Shown here: positions 21,845 through 33,346 of the stretch, piece after piece
How the letters are laid out: each line of letters starts with the position of its first letter
How positions within the stretch are numbered: position 1 is the first letter of the stretch
Assembly (NCBI RefSeq): GCF_014633365.1
Contig: NC_068345.1
Location: 15,756,058-15,820,057, forward strand
Length of the DNA stretch: 64,000 nt
Direction of reading: 5' to 3'
Source of the DNA: Diospyros lotus
Lineage: Eukaryota > Streptophyta > Magnoliopsida > Ericales > Ebenaceae
The notes under the pieces: generated by a model
Told to the model about the DNA's origin: nothing
Database searches by the model: none
Seen by the model: the letters and a program-made list of their open reading frames with translations, nothing else
Translations under genes and position numbers: made by a program

Positions 21845-23256
21845 TGATGTGAGAATTTATTCACACATTTATTGGTCATAATTGAGTAATGTTTTAATAA
21901 TTTTATGTGTTTTATCTATAATTGTCTAGTATTTTGAGTTTCTTTTATATATATATATATATTTAATTTTTAATATTTTTTATTATTTTACATGAATGTT
22001 ACTTTGTGTTTGGGTTGAAAAAAAAATAAAAAAAAAAGATATTATAAAGTTAATATTAGAAATTAATATTATAATATAAATAAAAAATAAATATTATAAA
22101 TAATCAATATTATTAAAGTTAATATAAATAATAGTATATTAAATACTATCTTTTATATTATATATTATTCTATTAATTTAAGTGATGTGGGTGTGAATGT
22201 GCTAGGGCTGTGTATGTGAGGCCTTGCATGCATATATATAGTATTAATAGAGACTTTTGGAGGGGATTTTGAAGGGCAGCGGCCATCAGAGGATTTGGAG
22301 GGACTTTGGAGGCGCAAAGACTTGGGCGGCCATTAAAGGAATAAGAAAAGTGAGGAAGCAGAAATTGAAGAGGGGGAGATTGACGCAACAACAGCCAGGG
22401 ACATCGCGAACGCAGGCGACAGCAGCTCCAGCACCCAGATCTAGAACAGATCTGGGCATAGGAAATTTCTTTCTCCTTCCTTGTTTAATTAATTCTCCTA
22501 TACTTTCAATGTCACTTTGGATTTTAATTAATTCTAGCATGAACTAATTTGTTGAACTATGGCCATGTATTGGCCGAAGCTATGATGATGCATTTTTTAT
22601 AATTTTATGTGATTGAATAAATTGGGTTATGTTGAGTTGTGTGGTATTGAATTTAATGCTTGTAAATAATTGACCACTATTTACATGATTTGATGCCTAA
22701 TATTGAGACCGAAAGGAGATAGGTTGGGGATTGTATCGTAGGTACCATACACCATAAAGTAAAATCGACTAGAAATAGAACTCGGTTTCTTTATGCGGCT
22801 TTTAGCGATATGCTAGGAATTTAACAAATTATAATGCGTTTTCATTTGGTTAAATTTTCATAGAAATATAGGAAGTTATTAAATGAGAATAGACTCGTTA
22901 TAACCTAGAAATAGGGTAACGAATGCGTTAGGAGATTCCATCGTCACATACTCAATTTACTAATTCATTCGCATAAAAATATATGATTTGCCTTGCATAG
23001 TTAGGTTCATACATGCCCCTTAGTTATTAAAATCCACTTATTTTTTATTCAAGTTGCCTTCCAAATTAATTTTATTTTATTAATCTAATTATTTTTTTTT
23101 CTTGTTCTTTATTAAATCTGAAATTTTTATTGTCTAAATAATAAAGAGCGTTTAAAAATTTGGTATTTGAAATATTTCCTCGTGGGAACGATATTCTTAC
23201 TTACTATTATATTACTTGTTCGACCCATACACTTACGGTATATTTTAGGGTGATCA
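21845..23256. mobile_element. solo LTR, 1412 bp, in the outer integrase
   Basis: The insert starts TGATGTGAGAATT and ends AGGGTGATCA (TG...CA). It is flanked by an exact 5-bp duplication AGATA (21840-21844 and 23257-23261). Deleting it with one AGATA joins MTKI to HEGVCGGHLG, the normal start of the integrase zinc-binding domain. No internal coding region, PBS or second LTR is present, so recombination between its LTRs is likely. I cannot name the family. Confidence 0.85.
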
Positions 23257-24290
23257 AGATACATGAAGGGGTATGTGGAGGCCACCTCGGCAGGCGGTCC
23301 CTGACAGCAAAAATACAGAGAGTTGGATACTATTGGCCAACGATGAGGAACGACTGTCTGGCTTATGTGAAACGTTGTGACAAGTGCCAAAGGTTCGCAA
23401 ACGTGCATCATTCCCCGCCGAAAGAGCTCCACAACCTCGGCAGCCCTTGGCCATTTTACAAATAGGGGATATACATCCTTGGACTCTTTCCAATCGCAGC
23501 AGGATAACTTAAGTTTATGGTGGTAGCAATTGACTACTTCACAAAATGGATCGAGGCCAATTCCCTGGCTACAATCACCGTCGAAAGAATCCGATAATTC
23601 ATTTGAAAGAATATCGTTTGTCGATATAGTCTCCCTAAGGTGCTAAGCTTGGACAACGACACTCAATTCACCAACGGCAAACTCCAAGACTTCTGCCAAG
23701 AGCTCGGTATCCACCAGGTCTTTACCTCATTCGAGCACCCCCAAACCAACGGCTAAGCTGAAGCCGCCAACAAGGTCATATTAGTAGGGCTAAAAAAGCA
23801 ACTCGATGATGCAAATGGAGCCTGGCCAGACAAACTCCCCATGGTGTTGTGGTCTTACCACACCACCACTCAAACCTTGACCAGGGAAACCCCTTTTTGA
23901 CTCATTTACAGGTTAGAAGCTATGATCCCAGTTGAGATTGAGGAACCTAACCCTAGACTACAGTACTTTCAAGAAGACACCAACAATGAAGAACAGCGAG
24001 CCAACCTCAACCTCTTCCAGGAAATCCGAGACCAGGCCGCCAAACAAAAAGCAACTCAGAAATACAATAAAGGAGTTCATCCTCGATGATTTGAAGAAGG
24101 AGACTTAGTCCTAAGGAAGATTGAAGGCCCAAGAAAACAACCCTCACAAGGGAAACTTGGTGCCAACTGGGAAATCCCTTACTGAGTCACTAATAACCTC
24201 CGCGTGGGAGCTTACCACTTAGCCGAACTCTCGGGAAGACCCTTGATTAGATCATGGAACGCAGCCAGCCTGCGAAAGTATTATAGATGA
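23257..24290 (+). pseudogene. integrase of the outer gypsy element
   Basis: Integrase inserts the cDNA copy into the genome. The zinc-binding part reads HEGVCGGHLG...CDKCQ (23257-23395). The catalytic core shows AIDYFTKWIEA (first Asp), DNDTQFTN (second Asp) and a PQTNG segment before the expected Glu. A GDLVLRKIEG block and the end ASLRKYY follow, with a stop at 24288-24290. Several in-frame stops (for example after WPFYK at 23462 and after FTSFEHPQTNG at 23753) rule out function. No chromodomain is seen, which fits the Tat group. Confidence 0.85.
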
Positions 24291-24389
24291 ACGCCTATTT
24301 TCTTGTATCATTCAGATAAATATACTCCCATATATCACTTGTCAAAACCTTCATATGGGCCTAGACCCAAAGTTTCTTTTCTTATCGTA

Positions 24390-24945
24390 GGCCTTGAGTT
24401 ACCTCGGTCTGCTACTTTTGTCCTCGAGTTACCTTGGCCTATCTACAACAAACCTTTGTAACAAACAAGCTCCGATGGACCTTGAGTTACCTCGGTCTAT
24501 TACCTTTGGTCTCGAGTTACCTCGGCCTATCTATAACAAAGCTTTGTAACAAACAAGCCCCAGCAGACCTCGAGTTACCTCGATCTGCTACCTTTGGCCT
24601 CGAGTTACCTCGGCTTATCTACAACAAAACTTTGTAATAAATAAGCCCCGATGGACGTTGAGTTACCTTGGTTTGCTGCCTTTGGCCTCGAGTTACCTCG
24701 GCCTATCTACAACAATACTTTGTAATAAATAAGCCTTAGCGGACCTCGAGTTACCTTGGTCTACTTTCTTTGGCCTCGAGTTAACTCAGCCTATCTATAA
24801 CAAAGTTTTGTAACAAACAAGCCCTGGCAGACCTCGAGTTATCTCGGTTTGCTGCCTTTAGCCTCAAGTTACCTCGGTCTATCTACAACAAAGCTTTGTA
24901 ACAAACAAGCCATGGTGAACCTCGGATCATCTCGGCCTCTCCATG
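24390..24945. repeat. 88-bp tandem repeat array downstream of integrase
   Basis: The marker ACAAACAAGC (or ATAAATAAGC) occurs at 24461, 24549, 24637, 24725, 24813 and 24901, exactly 88 bp apart each time. Each unit holds two CTCGAGTTACCTCGG boxes, so it looks like a diverged dimer. Tandem repeats between pol and the 3' LTR are a known trait of Tat-type elements. The frame at 24434-24637 is a by-product of the repeat. Confidence 0.9.
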
Positions 24946-25319
24946 AATCACCTCAGTATTTCCCTTTTTATTACTTAAAATAGCACGAAGCTTATTCAAG
25001 TAAAAGAAAATCAGAAGCTTCGTCGGCCTCGCCAAAGCCCACAGTAAAATAGATGGATGTGACAATCCTAAATGGTTCGATACTCACAACGATCGGGCGA
25101 TCAGGCGTTGCAGTAAACAAAAGCAAAGGAAAAGTCCAAGGTACCCATACTCAGAACACTTTCATTTCATTACTCCATTCCATTACAAAAACATGTCAAT
25201 AATAAAAAAAATTTATTACACTCTCAATGGTCCACTAACAATAAAAATACAACCAAAGCTAGCTCAATATTTTACCCTATTCAAATCTTAGCACAACAAG
25301 GCCAACCCAGCTATTGAGC
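24946..25319 (+). other. 3' untranslated part of the outer gypsy element
   Basis: Noncoding sequence between the 88-bp array and the CACTA insertion. Its last three bases AGC (25317-25319) are the target duplication of that insertion. Confidence 0.5.
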
Positions 25320-25990
25320 CACTACAAAAAAAATTAGTTTTTAGCGACGATTTTTTTGGCATTTAGTGGCGGTTTTTAACCGCCGCAAAGTGATTTAGTG
25401 GCGATTTTAAAAACCGCTGCTAATACAGCCATCGCACGACATTTAGCGGCAGTTTTTAGCAAATGCTGGTATAACCGCCGCTAAGCGATATTTTTAGCGG
25501 CGGTTTGTAAACTATCAAAATTAGCGACGGTTTTTTAAATTTAGTGGCGGTTCTGAAACCGTTGCTGAAATTATTGAATTTAATATTAAATTAAATAATT
25601 TTTAGCAGTGGTTTCGGAATCGCTGCTAAAATTTAAAACCTATTGAATTTAATAGCAGTTTCTTAAACCGCTGATAAATTTAAAATTTAGAGGCGGTTTT
25701 AAAACAGCCGTTAAATTTAAAATTTAAAACCGTAGCTAAGTTCTTTTACCTATTAAAATTAGTGGCGGTTTTGTAAACCCCCGCTAGTGTAAAAGAACTT
25801 AGCAGCGATTTTCAAACCGCTGCTAAAGTAACTGATTTCAAAATTACAGTGGTGATTTTTCATAACTGTCGCTAGAACCTAATTTAACGGCGGTTTTATA
25901 ACCGCCGCTAAATGAACACTATATAAAAATATAGCGGCGATTTTAAAACCGCCGCTAAATTCAATAAAATCCCAATATTTCTATCTATTT
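25320..25990. repeat. CACTA subterminal repeats, left end
   Basis: Many copies of a 12-15-bp GC-rich motif (TTAGCGGCGGTTTT and its complement AAAACCGCCGCTAAA) stand in alternating orientation, often as facing pairs. The pair at about 25932-25960 is almost a perfect palindrome. The matching right end is about 31985-32340. Confidence 0.85.
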
Positions 25991-26263
25991 AAAACCGCCT
26001 GATAACCTGTATACCCAAACCTGTAACCTAAATAGCCAACCATAAATATCCAATGATAACTTGTATACCCAAACCTATAACCTATATATATATACCAAAT
26101 TCACAAACACAATATCTCCATCTATCTAATCAACAAACTATAAAGATTCTAACTTAAATATCCAAACATGTAACATATCAAAGTCCAATCAAAATAGACT
26201 TACATATCAAAATGAAATTTAAAAAGTTTAGAGGTCAAGTCGTTCAAATATTTTAATAATACA

Positions 26264-26648
26264 TCAATTTTGTTGGTTTGGAGGTTGTTGTGGATCATGA
26301 ATGTTATGACTAGATATTGAAGACCACCTTCCAGCTGGTGAAGCTTGTCCACTATTCGCATCTGGTGCCTGAAATAAATAAAATTTTATTAGATGTATAC
26401 AAAAGATAAAAACATACTCTGAAAAGTATTTGTAGGCATAAACATAAACAATCACTTAAAATGAAAAAGCAAAATTAATAATTTTAGAATTAACATATTA
26501 ACATACCATTGAATTGAACATAGTAGCAAACTCAGGTGGTATATTCCCCACAACGTTTGTCAAAAGAAAACTCACTACACCTTGAAAATTTTGCAGCTTC
26601 AACTCTAAACTTTGAACCTTTTGTTTATTAGTTCGTAATTCTTTTGTC
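26264..26648 (-). pseudogene. C-terminal exons of a second CACTA protein
   Basis: On the minus strand a coiled-coil-like segment (LRTNKQKVQSLELKLQNF, then EFATMFNSM) is followed by a likely intron. The donor is GTATGTTAAT near 26510, and the acceptor is a pyrimidine-rich stretch ending CAG near 26373. The last exon, APDANSGQASPAGR...PPNQQN, stops at 26264. Its place at the 3' side of a CACTA element suggests the end of the TnpA-like or accessory gene. The family is inferred from position and composition only. Confidence 0.45.
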
Positions 26649-28366
26649 AGGTTATGGCGCAACAAGTTTTACTCCCAATAAGGAAGTTGGAAAAATATAC
26701 TTTTCTTTCTCCATTGTTGACAACCACTTTCTTCAATATTTTTTCGGCGAGTTCTTTTTCTGTCATCTTCAACCTCCATCCCTTTCCCAAATGTAACACG
26801 AACATTTTCCAATTGCTTGAATATCTCAGAACCTGATAGTGCCACTGGTGGATTCCTAAACTCTGTATTACCATCAAAGTGAACATGGTTAAACCTGAAT
26901 CTGTGATTTGGCTCTAAAAATCGATGATGACACATAAAACTCCACTTTCTACTATGTGGTAGACGATGGCCAACAGAGTTAAAATTACAAGTTGGACAAG
27001 CTGAACCAGTGTGTGTGTTCCACCTAGATAAATTACCAAGCCCAGGAAAGTCGCTAATTGTCCACATCAATGCAGCGCGCATATTAAACATTTGATTGAG
27101 TGAAGCATCAAATGTTTCCACACCACCATCCCATAAATCCTTCAAGTCTTTAATCAAGGGTTGTAAGTAAACATCGATATCATTCCCTGGCATTTTCTTT
27201 CCCCGGAATGATCATTGAAAGGATGAAGGAAGTCTGCTTCATACACATCCAAGGGGGTAAGTTGTACGGTATAAGAATCACAGGCCAAATGCTATAGTTG
27301 GTACTCAAAGTTTCGAAAGGATTGAAGCCATCACTAGCTAACCCAAGCCTAACATTCCGTGGATCTGATGCAAATTAAAGGTGTGTTTCATCGAATCTCT
27401 TCCACGCCTCAGAGTCTCTCGGGTGCCTCATCAACCCATCTTTGTTACTATCCGTAGAATGCCACCTCATATGTTCAGCAGTTTTAGAAGACATAAAGAA
27501 CCGTTTACAAACGTGGTTTAAGTGGAAAGTACCATAAAACTTTAACATGTTTCTTTTTTCTTTTCTTGCCCCCACTAGACATGTTCGTCAGGTTACCTTT
27601 CCTACTTTGTTTCCATCTTGACGTGTTACATACTTTGCATGTCTCCCTACTTTCATCTTCTCCCCAATACAACATACAGTCATTTGGACCTGCATGTATT
27701 TGACTGTAATTAAGACCAAGCTTGGTAATTAATCTCTTCACCTCATAAAAAGAATCAAGAATCTCTGCATGTTCGAAGGCATCTTTTAACAATTCTAAAA
27801 TCCTAGACATTGCTTTGTTACTCAATCCGCACAAGCACTTGATGTGATATAGTTTTACTAGGAACGATAACTTTGAGTACTTCGTACATCCTTCATACAA
27901 TGCTTGATTTCCATCCCTAACTAGATCGTAAAATGCCTCAGTTTCCTCATTAGGTCCATGATTCAATTCTGACATCCTTTCTTCACCTTTATGTACTGGT
28001 TGATGCGATGTGTAGGCTTCTACATTCACATGGTCCCTAGGTATCCCAAAAGCATCATTGATCATATTGTGTATTGGATCATGACTGTATAAGGGATTTT
28101 GTATCAAAGGTGTGCTATTAGAAGTTTCCCCTGTAGTTGACTCCCCGTGCCAAAACCAAATAGTGTGTGTGGTTGGAAACCCTCTACAAATCAAATAATC
28201 ATACACCACTGTTCTGGTCTCCTAATTTCTAAAAACACAATCAGGACAAGGACATTTGATTTTGCCTTCAATAGACCGATGGGCAAAGGCAAATTCCAAA
28301 AATCTCTGCACCCCTTCCTGAAATTCATGTGTATTTCATGGGTTTGTAATCCAAAGACTTATCCAT
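26649..28366 (-). pseudogene. CACTA transposase (tnp2 family), 3' truncated
   Basis: This enzyme would cut the CACTA ends. The start at 28366 (MDKS...) leads into the transposase-associated N-terminal domain: GVQRFLEFAFAHRSIEGKIK and CPCPDC, then YDYLICRGFPTTHTIWFWHG (27505-28209). The tnp2 core has LGLASDGFNPF (first catalytic Asp), WPVILIPYNLPP and MPGNDIDVYLQPLI (26669-27193), with CPTC and a KWSFMCHHRFL block. It stops making sense after LPYWE-stop-NLLRHNL, where the usual HIEKNV block is absent and the frame runs into the coiled-coil segment. There are in-frame stops at about 28227 and near 26668. Confidence 0.85.
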
Positions 28367-28449
28367 GCAGCTAAAACAGAGCTTGTAGCTTGTATTCTAC
28401 TTCACTAATCTACACCTCAATATGAAAACATTACATCCATATTAGTTTT

Positions 28450-30540
28450 AAGATGCGTACTTCATACATAAAAGGCATTTAAAAACTACAATAATTTTCC
28501 AATAGAGACCCTAATTACCGTCACTCTATAATTCGCTCGACTTTTGTCTCTTGAAATATGCTTGTTAAGATTCATAATTTGTAGCACAAAGGCATTCTTC
28601 CCTTTCAAGTACATATGCGATTATAATTACTTTAAAGAATTATAAAGTTTAAGTTGTCATGTCATCCTGATTTTTATAAGCAGATATCATATTCATTTCA
28701 CAATTATTGAAGTTGGTATGGCCTCCATTAACATTCCAGCTAGCATCTAGCTATTATCAAATTGGTGTCATGGCACAGAAAGATTGATTGTCAACCCCAT
28801 CTTTTTTGTGCTATAATTAGTGGGTTGTGATATGAAGAATTAAAGGGTCATATTGGATGATTACAAATGATGCGATTGATTATGAATCTATTATTTTAAC
28901 ATTACAAAAATTGTTACATACACTAAGATTATCACTTTAAACTTAGTGAAAAGGGTAATTAATACTCAAAGTAAATCTGAACCCAAAACACTGCATTAAT
29001 TGACTTTATCAACAATCAATAGATTAGGAGTATGATCACTTGACAACCACCAGAGATCACCCAAAGGAAATTAAGTTTCCTTTGAAGAAAGAGCTAGCTA
29101 TTTCAATTTCATTAGGTCCAGCATTAATATATGATCACTTGACAGGCAATAGGGTATGCGTAGATAATGGAGGCTGTGGTGGAGATAGAGAGGATGCTGG
29201 AGGCTATGGTGGAGCTGGGGAGGATGCTGGGGGTTGTAGTGGAGTAGACAATGATGTTGAAGCATGTGTGGTAAGTGAGGCATCACCACCTAAATCAATA
29301 GTGTCTATCTTTCTTAGACGTTTCTTCGTATTCATGGCTGCACTTTTTTTATAAATGAGAAAAACATGCATGTATAAATAAAGCAAAGCAAAATGAAAGA
29401 TAAAATAAAACAGACACATGAACTCCTAGGTATGTAAAACAAAATAAAAGGCAAACAACAATATGAAAATATTACATCAATATTATTTGTTATCTGTGGG
29501 TGGATATTCTTTTAAAGGAGTTAGAGAGGAACATAATGATTTCAGTGGGTAGCTTCTTAGAATAAAATATTGGCATAAAGTCTTTCCATGTAACTCTTTT
29601 GGGAATTGAAAGGCAAGCTATTCATGGAAGAGAATTTGGTCTTAAGAAACCTGCCAAGATGATATTTTATTGCTTGTGTTATTGTTCAAACAACAATCTA
29701 GTATGATTTTGTTGCTTGTGTTATTGTGAGAATTTGGTCTTAAGGATCCCCATTTTAATTTCTCAACAAAATCTATTAACAACAATTAATATAATATACA
29801 TTAACATAAACCTAAAGATTGTAAAATTTAGGCTAATTTTGCACCTTAAATAATTTTTGAATTCATTAATAAAATTTGATAAAAAATGACAAGAATAACT
29901 GAGTTATTAAAAAAATTAAAATTTATTAATTGTAGTGATAAAAATTAAAGTACAATGACAAATTAGTTACAAAATGAAAATTCATAGACGACAGTGAGCA
30001 TGCTGTTTCTTAACAAAATATGGCATAAAGGATCAGAATAAACAAAATGAAATTGAGCCTCAATGTCTTCCCTTTCTTGAAACTGGACAAAATGCAAATT
30101 AACATCCTCTGTGCAAAATCTTAAGGCTACAACATGACACTGCTCATAACTTTAGCTAAATTATTAAGCATTCCATTCAATTCTGTATTTACAGAACTTC
30201 CCATCAAAAAAGGTCTCCTATATAGAGATAAAGCAAACAGTTGGGGCTCAACAAGAAGAGGGGTTGATCGATTTTATTGCTTGTGTTATTGTTCAAACAG
30301 CAATCTAGTATGATTTATAGGCACTTGCACCTTTTGCCTTAATATTCTTTAAATGAAAATTTCATACATAAGAAAATGAACCAACTAAAGGAAATGAAAA
30401 TTTCACCAAGTAGCAAATAAAATTTCATACATAAGAAATCCATTTAAGCATCAATAACCCAACTAAGTGACACAAGATTGACTAATAGACCATAACATGC
30501 TTTAAATGAATAGAAAATCGAACTAACCTGAGGAATTGCG
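28450..30540. other. CACTA internal noncoding sequence with a duplicated segment
   Basis: Apart from the short exon at 29150-29335 I see no coding sequence. A roughly 44-bp segment with TTTATTGCTTGTGTTATTG and CAATCTAGTATGATTT appears at about 29668 and again at about 30274, 606 bp apart. Part of it also recurs near 29710. GAATTTGGTCTTAAG occurs twice, near 29631 and 29730. Confidence 0.5.
29150..29335 (-). pseudogene. possible N-terminal exon of the second CACTA protein
   Basis: From the ATG at 29335 (minus) the frame gives MNTKKRLRKIDTIDLGG and then a serine/proline-rich stretch (STPLQPPASSPAPP) broken by a stop. A lysine-rich start followed by a proline-rich tract is common at the start of CACTA accessory proteins. 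This is an inference from position and composition. Confidence 0.35.
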
Positions 30541-30840
30541 AGAGGCGAGAGCGAGTCAGTGACAGCGATTGAGGGAGAGCGCAAGTGACGGCGAGCGAGG
30601 GGTCGAGGGCGAGCGAGGGGCCGAGGGCGAGCTCGAGCGAGGGAAGGGTGAGAGCAAGCGAGGGGCCAAGGGTTAGCGACGGCGAGCAAGGGGCCGAGGG
30701 CGAGCTTGAGCAAGGAGAGGGCGAGAGCGAGCGAGGGGCTGAGGGCTAGCGACGCGAGGGAGAAGGAGAGACAGGGAGAAGGGTTCGTAGAGGGGTGGGC
30801 GGCTGGGAGAAGCAAATAGGAACTGGGAAAATGGGACTTT
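30540..30840. repeat. purine-rich GAGCGAGGGGC(C/T)GAGGGC degenerate repeat
   Basis: GCGAGCGAGGGGCCGAGGGC-like words recur with variation on the plus strand. The long minus-strand frame here (30444-30815) is a leucine/alanine/serine-rich translation of this repeat and is not treated as a gene. Confidence 0.6.
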
Positions 30841-31204
30841 GGAGAGAGGGAGAGAGAAAGGGAATAGGGGTGCGTTAGCGTTTAGGTGGGTAATGGGAAA
30901 TTAGGGGAGGGAATTTGGGATTTTTTTTAATTTTAATTTTATTTCTTAATTAATTATTTAACTGTGAGATTTAAAGTAATTATACTTAATACAGATAATT
31001 TAATATCAAAAAGTAATAAAAAAATTAATTTTCACGTCTGATTGTTGAATAATCTGTATTTTTAAATAATATAAAAATATTAAATTTAATTATGTTACCT
31101 GAAAAACTTAACTCATATTAGACACCATCTGAAAAAAAGATTAAAAAATTATTAAAAGAGATGTAACGTTTTGTTGATATCTTTCAAGTGATCAATAACA
31201 TTAA

Positions 31205-31417
31205 AGGTGTGTTTGATAATATAAAAATTTCATAAAAAATATCACATTCAAGAAATTGAATTCCATTATCGTTATTTGACACACTATATTTTTTATAGAA
31301 TTAAATTTTATAGTACAATCATTTAAAGCATATTTTAATCTATTTTCTATGAAAAATTGATTCTAAGGGGTGGTAGTTTTTGTTTTTCATGTAAGCTAAC
31401 TGTAATCAAACACACCT
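31205..31417. mobile_element. small PIF/Harbinger-like MITE inside the CACTA element
   Basis: The left end AGGTGTGTTTGATAA and the right end (reverse complement AGGTGTGTTTGATTACA) form inverted repeats. They are flanked by TAA (31202-31204) and TGA (31418-31420), which could be a TWA-type 3-bp duplication with one change. The element is 213 bp with no coding capacity. Confidence 0.55.
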
Positions 31418-31984
31418 TGAGAATATTTTTTAGACCTAGCTATTATTCTACTATAGATAAATGTTAAGTAAACTAATAAAATGATAGACACACGCTCGGC
31501 TATGTTTACTTTTTTTCTAAATACTAAATTGCTTTATATTTAAAAGAATGTTCGGTATCAGTTACTACAGTACTATATTAAAGTAATTTTGATCAATCTT
31601 GTAACCTTAACAATATGTTTGGAAATTTGTTTTTTCTAAAATTCAATTCATTTCATTTAAAATAATTGAATTCTAATGTTTGGAATAGTAAAATATTCAT
31701 AGAATTATGGAGATAAAATTGAAGTTCAAGTTGATCTTTTACAAATACAAATCATCGAACCAATTTAGGTGTGATTTGGAAAGAATTGAAGTTAACAAGA
31801 GAATTCTATTTTAAATAGATTTATTTCAAATAATTTAAATTTTAAAAAAATTATAAAAATGTTAATAATTTAAAAATATTCAAATAAAAATGTTACTAAT
31901 TTAAATTTATTATTTTTTTAAATTTTAAAAGAATTATAAAAATATTAATTAAAATTAAATTTTAATTAATTTTAAAATTGTTCT

Positions 31985-32340
31985 TTAAAATTTACGACGG
32001 TTTCTATGAAACTGCCGCAAATTGTAATGTGTTTAAATTATTTTTTAATTAATTTGAAAATTTTCTTTAAATTTTACGGCAGTTTCATGCCGCAAAATTT
32101 AGTTTATTACTATTTAATTTCTAATTTTTGCGACGGGTAGTAACCGCCACAAAATTTTATTTTAATTTTTTTTAAAATTGTTAGATTATCCTTGAAATTC
32201 AACGATAGTTTCGAAAAAATCGTCGCAAAATGTTACAAAAATCGCAGCTAAAACTATACCGCCGCAAAATATCTAGTTTTGTGGCTATTTTTAAAATCAC
32301 CGCAAAAAAATCGCCGCTAAAATGCTATTTTTTTGTAGTG
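31985..32340. repeat. CACTA subterminal repeats, right end
   Basis: Motifs such as ACGACGGTTTC, GCCGCAAA and AAATCGCCGCTAAAA are repeated up to the terminal TTTTTTGTAGTG. They are more degenerate than at the left end. Confidence 0.75.
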
Positions 32341-33346
32341 AGCGCCCATCCTCCATAGAGCCTCCAGCAGCTTCCCAGCAAGAGCTTCCAGAAAATTGAC
32401 ACTAACATCATGACCGGCGCTATAAGTGATAACTCGAGGCAGATATCGAATAGAGGCCCCCTCGGTCATACTCCGGTTAAATGACCCCCTCGCGAGCCAT
32501 ACCTTAGTGATGCGGACCTATGCAAGTGAAGGCATGAGCAAGAACCCCAAAGTGAGGTCTAAGAAATGCGACAACACCAGCATGGCGATCGCGTAGGCCC
32601 TAGAGGACTTGAAATTCCAGGAAAGGCAGAAAGGCAAAGGCGGCAGAGGGCGAACTCCTCAAGAATAAGGAATAAATCGGCCCTCGTATTGCGACCACCT
32701 AGAACTACCAACCCGTATACTGTAAACACCTAGAACCACAAGTCAAGGCTAACTTTAGCCATCAGTGCATTGCCTGAAATAATACCCCGAATCTACAGAG
32801 TCTTGACTTAACTTGACATCACCAACTATCTGGCCCCAAGATATCTAGCTAAAAGGAGGCCGCTCAAGCATTGAATAGAGGATACGCAGGAAGCAGTAGG
32901 AACGACCCCTTTTTATAGGCATAATAAGGAATATCGAGCGTCATCCACTTTACTTATAATAACTCCGCTCATTAATACCCTGCATTCACCTGTATGAGAG
33001 CCACCATCAACACAGAGCCACGTGCCCAAATAGTCAATACCTTGCTCTAGGAAATGGGTGCACCTCCTGGGGAAGCCCTCGGGGAAGCAGCGTGTTCTGC
33101 ACCACCAAGTGATTATTTCGCCCTTACAGGCCACTCGCCCCCGATCCTGTGTCGTTCACGTTCTCGAAACAAGACGCTCAAACCATTACACTTGGGCATC
33201 CTAAGGAAAGCCGATGATAGAACATAGTCGTCGCACACACACACCCCACTGACTCGTCAACTCCGATCAACTTTGGCGCCCTGATCCTGGGCTTATAACG
33301 ACGATAAGGGAAAGTAAGGTAAAAGGAACGAAGGAAAAACGGAGAC
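32341..33346 (+). other. outer gypsy 3' region between two insertions
   Basis: About 1 kb of moderately GC-rich sequence lies between the CACTA element and the next solo LTR. Frames are short and show no domain. I take it as 3' noncoding sequence of the outer gypsy element. A stray TTTGGCGCC at about 33273 is not preceded by an LTR. Confidence 0.4.

Larger units (their letters stand above)
25320..32340 (-). mobile_element. CACTA (En/Spm) element with both ends, 7021 bp, internally deleted
   Basis: The ends are CACTACAAAAAAA (25320) and TTTTTTGTAGTG (to 32340), flanked by a 3-bp duplication AGC (25317-25319 and 32341-32343). Both ends are packed with TTTAGCGGCGGTTTT/AAAACCGCCGCTAAA motifs in both orientations, the presumed transposase-binding subterminal repeats. 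A tnp2-type transposase remnant lies on the minus strand (26649-28366), with the end of a second gene behind it. Because the transposase is truncated, the element cannot move on its own. It sits in the 3' part of the outer gypsy element. Confidence 0.92.

Noticed and set aside
30444..30815. 123-aa Leu/Ala/Ser-rich frame on the minus strand
   Set aside because: It is a direct translation of the GAGCGAGGGGC repeat.
33270..33282. TTTGGCGCC, resembling a primer-binding site
   Set aside because: No LTR end (CA) precedes it and no gag follows. It is probably chance within the gypsy 3' region.
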